This document shows, in pieces, positions 48,701 through 60,700 of a stretch of 64,000 nt of DNA. The stretch is taken from NCBI GenBank assembly GCA_013399875.1, contig VXAZ01006785.1:169918-233917 (forward strand), read 5' to 3'. Positions within the stretch are counted from its first letter, which is position 1. Every line of letters begins with the position of its first letter. Source of the DNA: Gymnorhina tibicen (taxonomy: Eukaryota > Chordata > Aves > Passeriformes > Artamidae). Position numbers and translations under genes: made by a program. The notes beneath the pieces were generated by a model. That model was not told the DNA's origin, did not search any database, and saw nothing but the letters and a program-made list of their open reading frames with translations.

Positions 48701-51700
48701 GAGTGCTCATGCACACAGGAATGATGACCTGGCACTATGACTGCAAAATGAACATTTCCCATGTTACCCCACGGAGCAGGGAGCAGGAAGATGCACACAT
48801 ACTGCTGCCTTCTGTCAAAGAGCTGGGCAGCTAGGACAGCCCAGGGAGGGGAAGAGGAAAGAAAAAGATAGGCTGTAACTTTAAAAACACTAATGTTTTC
48901 CTTACTGTAATACAGTATCTTATCCAGCATGAGAAGAAGGCAGATTTTTGTGATCCCTTTTCACAACAAGGTAATCCACAAAACTCTGGAGTTGGTCAAA
49001 CAGTTTTCCTCAAAGCAAAAAAAAAGTTATTAGAAAAGTGAAGGGGCTTGGAGCATGTGCTATTCAAGGCATAGTCTTTGTTCAACACCCCTTCCCCCTA
49101 TAAATGTAAAAAGAAGGTGATGTTGGAGGTTAGGATTTTTCCTTTTTTTTTTTCTGTCTCTCAGGGAATTTTCTCTTATTTGTTTACTAAGAGATGATAA
49201 TGATGATACTTAAGAGAGCTAGAAGATGCAGCCAAGGAGGAGAGGGGAGGGTGCAGCTGGCTGCAGTCTCTTAGCTCAGGGGCTTTCTCTTTGGAAGTGC
49301 AGAGATACCGCACGATTTTGGCTGGGGGTTAGGGGCTGAGCTCAGCTCGCTCTCTCTCGCTCTTGGGACCAGAGGGGAGATGGTGCTGCTGTTGCTGAGG
49401 GGAGAATTTGCTGCCACCACGGAATTCCATCCTTTACTGCTTCTTCCTTACCATGGGTAAGCCTCTGCTCGGAAGAGCGGCCGTTGAACTGGCACCTTTT
49501 CAACACCCGATCTCACTGGGAAGGACCCTCACCATCTACTGGGGTGCCTCAGGGGAAAACTCCTCCCTGCTCCAAGGGAGCGTCTCCCAGCTACTTTCGG
49601 GAGCCTGGCTGCCACTGCACAGCCCCAGCTGTTTTCTGCCGCTGCTTCGGGTTTTTTGCTACACTTTAGCCCAGCACCCAGTGCCCGCTGGGACCTCCTG
49701 CTGCTTCTGCCTTTGCCACTGCTTGGGGCTTAGCGCTACACTTCAATTCGCTGCCCCTGGGGGCCTGCTCGTCTCTGCTGTTCCAGCTGCCGCTCCGAGG
49801 TTCCTCCTGCAGCCCATTTCGCCATCCGGAGGGGCACCGGGACCGGCTGCCCCGGGGGTCGGTAAAGGAAGCCCCTTTTCCATCTCTCCCTCCGGCCGAG
49901 CCCACCCGCCATTACCGTGTGGAGAGAGGCGGCCGAGCCCCGCGCCACAGCGCCCCCTGCAGGCGCGGGGGAATCACCGCAGCCGCCCTGCCCGGCCGGG
50001 AGCCGCCAGCGCCCCTGCCGGCCGTGCCCGGAACTGCACCGGGAAGGGCAAAGGGCCCGCGGCCGAGAGACGCTGGCGCTGGGTCTGGGGGTTTTCTCCG
50101 TTTATTGTTGCTGCTGTTGTTGTTTGTTTGTTTGCCTTGTTTTATATATATGTATATATATTCCAGTAAAGAACTGTTATTCCTTTTCCCATATCTTTGC
50201 CTGAAAGCCCCAGAACTCCGAAGTTATAATAATTCGGAGGGAAGGGGGTCATAGTTTCCATTCCAAGGGAGGTTCCTGCCTTCTTTGGCAGACAGCTGTC
50301 TTTCAAACGAAGACAGGTGACAAGTTCAAAACTGCTTATCTGGATTTTTTCAAAAGGGTGATCCAGTTTTTCCATCTGAAACAACACTTTTCTTCAACAT
50401 CCTGGTAACACTGTTATCACTTCTGAAAAGTTCAGAATCAAAATGAAACATTTCACATGAAAGCGACTTTAAAAAAAAAAAAAAAATTCCATTTTGCTCA
50501 AAAGTATAAAGTGGTTCCTACTTCTGCTCCAGGCAAGCTCTATTTCTGCCCTCTCCTCTGGATAAGACAAAATATATAAGCACCATTTAAGGCACTGTGG
50601 GTGGCTGGAGCCTCTATCCTTAGCAGCCTACAACATTTCAAGACAGGACCTGACCTGAAGCAAGAGCTCAGCTGGCAGCATGAATGGAAGAGCAGACTTG
50701 AGGGTAACACAAGAAAAAACCAAGCCTGGTCAAGCACCAGGTCATGCCCACAGGAAAGCACCATGGGGCTGCGCCTTCCTCAGGCTGAGGCCAGACTCTG
50801 CCACCCAGCACAGATGACAGCACTTGATTATAGAACCAGAAAACCATGGAATATGCTGAGCTGGAAGGGACTCACAGGATCATCAAGTCCAGCTCCTGGC
50901 CCTGCACAGACACCCCACCCTGTGCCTGGGAGCATTCTCCAAATGCTCCTGGAGCTCTGGCAGCCTTGGGGCCGTGAGCATTCCGTGGGGAGCCTGGGCA
51001 GTGCCAAGCACCCTCTGGGGGAAGAACCTTTCCCTGATACCCAACCCGACCCTCCCCTAACACAGCTCCAGCCGTTCCCTCGGTGGTTCCTGCCACTGGT
51101 CACCAGAGTGAAGAGATCAGTACCTGCCCCTGCTCTTCCCCTCACAAGGAAGTTGTAACGGCGATGAGTCTCCCCGCAGTCTGCTCTGCCCCAGCTGAAC
51201 AAACCAACTGCCCTCAGCCACACCTCATACGGCCCCTACAGACCCTTCACCATCTTCATGGCCTCCTCTGGGCACTCTCCAGTAGTTTAATGTCTTTTTT
51301 ATATTGTGGTACCTGAAACTGCCCACAGGGCTCAAGATGAGGCTGCACCAGCTACCAAAAGGCTGCTTTGCGGGTGCCCCAGTTTCTTAAGGAGACTCCA
51401 CCTTTATCCACAAGCCAAAGCTGCTCCTGTAACTACTAGGTTCACTCTCTCAGTGGCTTTTACAAAGGACATCTTTGGTGCCAGCCCTGTTTGTCCAGTG
51501 TTGCCATCTGTCCATCAGGATATCTCCCCCAGCCTTCACACACAGCGGCACAAGGCCAGTGCTTGATCCTACAAATTACCTATGAAGTGTTATCTGGCAA
51601 GACTACAAGCAGAACATAAGATGGAGTCTAGCTGCCCCTGAGAAATGATTGATTTCACTGCACCAGCAGATAACACGAGCTGTGAACTCCTGTTTGAGAT

Positions 51701-54700
51701 GCACCAGAAATCAAGAGACATCAAAGTCCACACTACCCTGTTCCAATCCATATTCACCGACCAGCTGAGGCCAGCGTCTTGTTCCTTCTCAGCACCTCTT
51801 TCAAGCATCCTCACTCGTGAGGCAGGTTATACTCTTGGCAGTGACCCTTTGAAGGTGAAGTATATAAAGGCAATAGAGGGTAAAGCATTAAGCAAGGGCA
51901 GTATCACAGGTTTTCAACAGCAGCTCTTGACCTCAGAGCCTTCTCACACAGAACAAGAGTCAGTTGTACTGGGAATATCCTCACCCAACTGCAGCCTGCC
52001 ACATTTGGCAGTTTAAGGGGGTTATCTTTAGGCAACACAGACAGGACCTGCCAAGGACAGATTAGACCACCCAGATGAGAAACTGATTTCTTCCCTGCTG
52101 ACTACAGATACAACTCAGCTTTGATGATGTGACAACTTTGACTGCACGTCCAAAATGAGGAGGGATGAATACTGATGTATCACACACATCCTCTGATCCT
52201 GGTAAGGTCAGCCAGGGATGGATGTTTAAAATGATCCTTGACTGGGCCAAGTTCCCCATTTGTTGAGGAGATATTAAGGTCATAAGGAATGCAGAGTGGG
52301 CTGTGATGAGGGTCATATTGACACCTCAGCCAGCTAAATAAATGAGATGCTTTCAGTGACAGCATCAGGAAAGTTGTACCTTCTGTGAAACTGGATGGCA
52401 AAAACTGACCATAGGTGCCTAGTTGAGAAAGACAATTTTAGTGTCTTTAGTTTGTCTCTGGTGTTTAGTTTGATCCTGTGATGCCCAGGGACTCCTTTGC
52501 TGTTTCACCCCTCTTTGAACAAATATGATTACATTCAGCTAATCCTCAAATATTCAATAACTACACATTAATTATGTCTCCCCGTTGGAGCAAGGGAAAA
52601 TCATATTTGTTCTCACAGAGAAGGAAGTAAAGTAACTCAGATGTGACTTGCCCACAGGCAGGCAGCAGCTGAGCTTACTCAGGGGCAGTTATTTCCAACG
52701 TCCTGCCCCTGCTCCTGGATCTCTGTGTAACTGTGTTTTTTGCTCTCTTCCTGTTCTCTCTTACTACAGCAAGAGTCTGCAGAATGGCAGAGATATCTTG
52801 ATGATTAATTGTTCTCAGCCTAAAGATCTCTACTTTCTGTTACAGATCCTGTATTTCAAGGGGTTTTCATTACCCCTACCCTCCTTCCTTAAATATGTTT
52901 TCATCAGCAGGATGCAAGTTTGATTCATCCAAGCCATGCCTTCTTCACGCATATTCTGAAGTCTCAAGTAATGAAAGGAGAAAATTCATCAGAAAAGAAA
53001 GGCAAAAATTCTATTTGTGTTCAAAGAAAACAGCCTGTGACAGTGACCTGTACGATTCAGTATACTTTGGGAGGACACCAGATGAATTCCAAATATGGCA
53101 GGCAAGAGAGATTCCCGACCATGCTAGCTGCTGCAGAGCTGCTGCAGATGTAGAATCCCAATGGCAGATCACAAACCATGCCACAAAACACTGGAAGGAC
53201 ACATGCAAATATTTTTTTCTTCAGTCTGAATGCAAAAGTGCACCTTTGCATGCAAAGTTGTGTACCTCCCTTTCTGCCAGTCCTTGAACAGTTAATTTAA
53301 CCATGCAAAAAAAATGACACTATCATTCCACTAGGGTGGAACCAGGCTCTAATTAAAAAGAGAAAAATTAAATGTACTCTCCAATACTTAACAAGAAAGT
53401 GATGCAACTTGCAGCTTTAAGGGTGAAAAAACTCTACAGAGTGGCAGAGGGAGAGCTGTCATATCACATGTGCTGTGTATGTAGCTGTGATATGACAGAT
53501 CTTCTCAACCTGCTGTCATCAAGAAAAATTCCTGACAGACAACAGCCCAGATCTGGGCAGGAAGACAGCCCTTTTTTCAGGAAGAAACACTGTGCAGGTA
53601 AAAAAAAAAAAGGTCGCACTGACAATCAGGGCTCATATTTGTAGCTAATACAGGCTAATCTCAGGATTGAGTATTCAATCTTTCCTATATAATTTTTATA
53701 AACCCAGAAATGAGAAGCATCTACTGATTACTGTATTAATTTATCACCTGATCTAGACAGGATTAGTAGATCCTTTCCTTTTTTAATGGGATTTTTTAAA
53801 ATGTCAACATTTCATCCTATTCAACAGCTTTTACATCCTTGCAAAGAAGAAATCTTTTCAAAAATCTGATCTTTTAATACACATGAAGTAGTTTTTGTTT
53901 TATCCAAAAATCAATAGACAAGCAACCAAAAAAAAAAATCTAGCCCAGCTGGAACGCTGTACCAAGAACAGCAGCCAAGAACACAGGACTGTTTTTCCTC
54001 TGAGCCTCAATTACAACTCTCACTGCATCTTTCTCTTGCCAGAAGAAGCCAGCCCCCTTCTTCTGCTTCTCCCACAGAACTGGAATAAGGCAGCACAAAG
54101 CAGGAGGTGTTGTGTCTTCAAAACATGAATTAACAACACACTTTATTTAGCCTACTCCTGATATTCAACCTACAGCTCCTGGCAACCCAGCTTACAAAGG
54201 TATTCCACCACAGTCCCTCTGCATTCCGTGACATAGGAACAAGAGAAAACCCTCGCAATCACAACATGAGGCCCAAGAGAACCTTACAAATTGCTTGTTC
54301 ATAAACTCATGAGAGCTGCCCATTGCTACAGCAGAGAGAAACACAGATTTTTTTATGGCTGCAGTGCTCTGATCTGCAGACAAGAGTTGCACATGAAAAC
54401 AGGCCCTTTGTCACAGCAGAAACAATCAGCACAAACTGGGAAGTGCAACTCGCACCTTCCTGGGCTGTAACACGCAGAACTCCCTGCATAGACCTTCACT
54501 GGCAGGTGCTGGGAGCAGCCTGTGGCCCAGTGCCCTCCAGAGAGCTGCTGCACACAGGCACATTGCTCTCTGCTCAGGTTTCAAACTCTCCTGTCACTCA
54601 TGGCATCTGTGTCCTGCTAGAACAGGCTGCAGGCCAGGCTGCCTGTCCAGCGTTTCTCACACAATCTGCCAGCAGGGCAGCTGAGGGATGAGGAGGGGAC

Positions 54701-57700
54701 AGGGCTTGCCCAGGGCACCCAGGCCAGCCAGGGTATGGAGGGGCAAAGTGTGGGGCTGTGTGGCTGCCTTTGCAGGTACCCTCTGGCCTGCCTTTCTTCC
54801 TCTGCCACAGGGGAAAACCCAACACAGGATCATTTCCGTGCTTGTTTTCCAAAAGACAAAGCAGCTGTCAAACCCAAAGTTTTTCAGAATTAGAGTGCCA
54901 CAAGTTCCCTTCATCATACTGCTGCCAGTGCAAAGAGCAAGGACACCATTAGCAGTGCCAGGGTCCCATGCTGGCCCTGCCACAGAGCTGGTGTGGGACA
55001 TAGATAGTTGTGCCCATTGCCTGGGCCTCAGGTGTCCCGCAACACTCTCCCTGCCTGTGGGGCTTCATCTGTGAGCTCTCTGGCACAGTGAGACCCTGAT
55101 CTCTGAAGCTGATCTGGGTACTGTAAAAAATGATAAACACTGTATCACCTTCTGGGCTCTTACCACCACCACCACATCATCACACCAGCACAATGCACCA
55201 AAACACACTCTTTAAGACAGAATGGCTGGAATATATCAGAAGATGGGGGGATATCAAGTATCACTACAAAGAGCCTGCAGCACAGTGTGTGGAGCCAGGT
55301 GGGAATGGCAAGTTATTGGTTCCAGCTGGGTGCTGGTCCCAGGCTTGCACCCGGCTGAGCCTGCACAGATTCCTCTGCACAGAGTCACCCAGTGCTCCAG
55401 GAAGAGGGATGAACTCTGGTGACATGCCATAGTAACACTACAGACCCAGGTCAAGTCCGGCATAGACTCCTGGTGCCAGTTCCTCCTCAGAAACAGAAGT
55501 GCAAGTGAGGCAGAGGAATCTCAATGGCTCTGGGGAATCCAGCTGTCAAGGCTGACAGGGCCATGGTGGCTGGCCCTGGACACACAGTCCTCTGGAGCAC
55601 AGTGCCAAGAGCCTGGAATTAGCCTTGGTGGCAATACAGCTGTGTCTGTGCAGAGCTGCATCTGAGTGGGGCTCCTGAGAACAGCCCAAGCTATCAAAAA
55701 GTGGATCTTGAAGGAGCCAGGCTGGATGAGTGCACCCAGGACACACAATCCACCATTCTTACCAACAGCCCACAGCTGAAAGCAAGCTGCCAGCACTGAG
55801 GTGTTCTCACTAACTCATGACTCTAGTTTCAGATATGCTGCCTCTTAGTGCAGATCTCAAAGAAACACTGATAACCCCAAAGCACATGAGGAAATACACA
55901 ACTAACATGGTGCATGGGAGACATGTAAGCTGCTCATGAAGTTGGTAGAAACGTGATTTCTAGTGTGGGAAGCTATTTGTCTGAAATGGAAAGGAATGAT
56001 TGTAGACCCCCTCTGAATAGCAGGGCAAACTGGGTGGCACGGGCATTTCCATTCCTTTTAGCAGGGAATGCCCATGCAGCACTGACTGTGCCGAGAGCAT
56101 GGGTCGGCTGCAGCCCCCACTGTTGCCCAGTAAACCCATGCCCAGTTCTTGGGGCTGTAGGAGACCATGCCTGCCTCCCCACCCCAAGTTTCATGATTTA
56201 TATTTTTTTTAAAAAGTGGGCTGAGAGGTGGCACAGAAAGGGGAAGTGGCTCATTTAGGCTCCTAAATCAAAATAGGAATAAACAGAACATCTGAAACTC
56301 CTGCCCTCAATCTTGGTACTTTCTGGATCCTGAGACCAGAACTCAATTTACATTCTCTGGGTGTAGGCAACTGTGCTGCAGTTTTGTATTTAAAAGATCC
56401 ATGATGTATTGATAAGAAGTTGGCTTCAGAGGATAATTTATTCCATGTGCTGAGCTTCTCAGTTATATAAAATATGGCTGTGCCACCAAATTGAAGGCAT
56501 GTGTGTTAAGGAGTGTGCCGATGGCCACAGCTATGGACTGGACCGGAGACTGAAATCTCCACAGCAGTGGACTGGAGACCAGCACTGTGCTGGCCTGACA
56601 TTAGTTTAATTCCTTAGATGCTTTTTCTGTTGGTGTTAGAATTACTTTGAAAACCAGCAGTTCTCAAGTACATTTTTATGGGACCGAATAGTACAGAGAT
56701 GGCTTACCTGGACAATTAGCTTATTTTCTTTATCAGGCAGAATTCGATAGGTATAAACGCAATTCCGGTACCTGAAACGGACCACAAATGATACGGTTAG
56801 ACCATGTCCAGAAGGCAATCTCACTGTGGCATCCCTCCCTGTGAGAAAAGACATTGGAAAATCCTGAGACACATAGATTGCTTTGTGCACAAGGGTTTTA
56901 AACATTTCTCTTTCTTTCTTTCCCTGCAGTCTGTGGACTAACACAAACCTGAAGTGTTCCTGGTCACTGAAACAGGAACATCTGCTTGCAGATGTCACTG
57001 CAGAAAGTGATATCAGCATTAGCTCAGAGGGAGTTATTCCACTCTTCTTCTGGCCAGAAAGAGAGAAAACGCCAAGTGGCTCTAGCTGTCAGTAGAGCAG
57101 GCATCTCAGGAAGGAATGAAAAAGCAGAAATCCGAAAGGCAAAGGGCCAAAATTAGCAATAAATGAGTAAACTGAAGGGCTAGTGCATTGACTTGTATTT
57201 GAAAAAGCAAATAACATATTTCAGCTAAATTACAGTACAACAGCTGATTACCAGGCACATTTTTATCCACAAATCCTAAAATGGTGGATGCACACTGGTG
57301 TGGATGCACACTGTACATGTGCATCTGTAGAGCACCCACAACAAATATTTTGTCCCAGCTAAATTCAATTAGATTCTTATTTAAGGGGGGATGGAGGAGT
57401 CTTATGCCCAGTGGAGGGTCACATCAATGCACGGGAGCCGAAGGGAAGCCTGAACAGTGCTGTAAGCTTGACCCTCCTCAGCAGCTGCTGAGCTTTGTGC
57501 AGCTCACCCAAGAAGTATTGACTAGAAAATACATTTTCACCTTTCTCACAACAACAGATTGATCAAATCTTTTAAGTCATCTGCAAAGCACTTAAAAGAT
57601 ACAATATTGCTTTGAGCCAGCAAAAGGTGTTGGTTCAACCTCTTCCTTCTCAAAAGAAAGAACAGAATCCACACTCAAAGCTTCTTTGGTTGTAACAGGA

Positions 57701-60700
57701 ACACTGCACTACCTGTGGAATTGTTACAAAATGTGGGCTTAGGTCAGCGCCCCAGCTGTGGAGATCAGGCAAATCAATTAACATTCTAATGTCTCTTAGA
57801 GTTATGATGTGAGTCTATTCATCATACGCCTTTCAGATTCATTCCAGTCAGGAGAGAGGAAACTGCCAGAATTTCAGGCAGCCTTATATGAGGAGTCACA
57901 AAGAGACACTGGAAATGAAAATAAATTCCTCGTAGACCATAGCTGAGTCTTTCCAGGGTGTCTGGAGGATTTGGTCATGTATCCACATGAACGTGTGTCT
58001 TTTGATAGCATTAATGCAAAGGACATAGAAGAATTCAAGCTGTTTCCAGAGCTCGTTTCACAGGCATCTGTTCATTCACATGTCTGGTACAGAGCTGGGA
58101 GTCACAGACATGATCCCCAACTGTAGGGCAGCTACAGCACTGCTAATTTCACCAATCCCAGGGCAATCACCTCCCCAGGTGAGGATACGCCCCAAGGAAG
58201 GGTATGGGGTTTGTTTTTATGTGTCAGTGCAGCTCTCTTACACCATTTCCTCCTGCTGATATGCAAACAGGGCTACGCAGAATTGCTCATGCAGCTGATG
58301 AGAGACAATTTCTGTGTGTGGAGATTATGAAACTGATAAATGAAGCAGCTCAATTGCTCTTGCTCACAAGAGGACCCTCATGTGGCCTTCACAGAAAGTG
58401 CCCGATCACATAGACCTTACAAGGCTGCTGTCATAACGCTTGTAAAGAGGTTTAAGCTGAGGACAAGTAAGATCGGTATAAGAACAATGAAAGAAGGGCT
58501 GTTGGGTCAGACAGGAGAAGGGAGGAGCACTTCCTAGGATCAAAAGCAGGAATCTCCCTTGCCAGTGCCCTAATTTAGTGTGTGTGGATGGAGAAGACCG
58601 GACTCTTACTCCATTTTTACCCTTAGGCTTTCTCTCCTCGGCATCCTGACTGTCAAGTTACACAGTCCCAGTTATCACCACATTCCAGGTCCTCCCTAAA
58701 AGGTGGGCTGAGTTCAGAATTGCTCAACCATTGTTCAGGCTATCCATGTGGAAGGTAAATAAAACATTAGCCTCAGTTTAAACAAGTCTCCAAGTACTTG
58801 TCATCTCCCTGTCCTCTCAACCAAGCAGAGGAGGAAACAGTGGGACAAGGCTGGCATTTTCTCCTTCCTCTCCTGCTGTATGTTTTTATGCACAGGTGAT
58901 GATGTGCATATTGGGAGCGTCTGGAGTACTAAACAGGGCTGCTGTGTTAGGCCTGGTGCCAAGTGCACTATGAGAGAGGCATGGTGTTGGAAAGGGCATC
59001 TCACAGGCAGGGTCCTCTTAGAGGGGTCCCAAAGCTGCAGCTGGTCCTTGAGTGTCACCTCTAGAAGTGTTGTTAGTCCTGCAGCCATTCATGGATGAAC
59101 AGCCAACAGAAGACCTCCTGGAGGAATGGTACCAGTTCAGGTGAAGAGAACACTAAGCAGGCTCTTTTGGGTTTCAGGATTCAGGCATTCCCCTCCAGGT
59201 GAGTAAAAGAGCCCATTTCTTGTCAATAAACTCGCAGATCAAGTGATTTAGGCACAGAGAAAGGAGGAGGAAAAGGGTTTTGCTTCTAGCCTTTTATGGG
59301 GCAGTGTGACCTGAGCAGGGGACAGCAGTGCAGGGGGAGGAGCATTCCCCAGCCTTTCACTGTCTAAATGCTGCTGCTTTAAGTTTCAGAAAAGGAGGCA
59401 AGGCACTCTTAAAAGGCCCTGCAAATACACCTCCCCTACTTGTCTATATTTATACAAACCCTGTTTTTCTAAAGCAGCTCTTCAATGAAATCATTATTTC
59501 ATTCTATGATATTATAATAATAAATGCTTTTGCTGGATCTTGATTGATCTGCCCAATAAATATTAGAGCTTTGTAGAATATGACATTTCTTTTTCAGAGC
59601 AAATTTCATGGTTTTTTGTTTTCCATATCTATACACAGTTGACGCTTTCTCTTTTTCAACATAATTCTCTTTTGTGGAAACAATTTGCAGTCAGCCTTTC
59701 AATTCCCCACTCTCCCATTCTTTCTCTCCAGCCTCTCTACTTTTTAAACAGAAGTAACTGAAGAGCTCAAACTTCAAACACCTCCCAGCCAATAGCACAG
59801 CTGAAACTGATACATCTCTGAGGAAGTTTTCAGCTTCAGCAAAGGTGCCCATTTTGTGGAGATGACATTCAGAGGGAAAGACTTATTCACCACCTCTCCA
59901 CAACCTAACTGCAAACCAGCATAAGCTGAAAGCTTGTCAGATCGTTTGACAGCAGCCTGTGAGACATTTCCCAGACTGCAATTAATGCCAGCCCTTCGCA
60001 CCTCTGATCCAGCTGCTCTTGGCTGGCAAGCTGGGTGCTCCCCAATTCTTTAATCAAGCCATTCATATTAGCCACCTCAGAATGGATTTAAGAACATAAC
60101 CTTTGGCTCCCGGTTCAGAAAATCATGGTCATTATATTGTTTCTGTTTCCTGATCCCATGTCTCTCAAGTCACAAAAGGCTTTCAAAGCTGGCTGCATAA
60201 ACATTTGCAGTGGAAAAATTTATGCAAATGCATGTTAGTAGGCATTTTTGCAGCACCTTCCCTTTCTATAATCCCCACCATCACCCGGTGAAAATATTTT
60301 GTGTACGTACTGGTTACAAGTCAAACCAATGGGGTAATACTAAAATCACCCAATGGAAGCAACAGTCTGTTCTAGTAAATTGTTCCCGGACTGACCACTC
60401 GGGCCCTCAGCCCGTGTTACAGGATTGTCTCTCCTCCCTTCTGCTAGTAATGGCTATTCATCTGCAGCTGTCCTTTCTCTGCTCCCTCCAGAAAGACAAA
60501 ACTCTTCCCCGTATTGTTACAAGCACCTTAACAGGCAGGCACCGAGGTTCTCTGCACCTTGTGAACACGCCCGCTCCCCAGCCACCACTCTCTGGCAGCC
60601 CAACACCTACGCCCGCGGGGCAGTTACCCAGCCCAATGCCGCTCGGCAGCAGTGCTGTCACCAGAATCTGACCTCAGAGAGAAGCAGTTAGCACAGAGTT

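Noticed and set aside
49408..50169. 253-codon open frame on the plus strand
   Set aside because: It lies inside the LTR at 49121-50315. It shares the GAGESPQ segment with the other copy only because the CpG-rich core is shared in the same frame, so it is not evidence for a protein.
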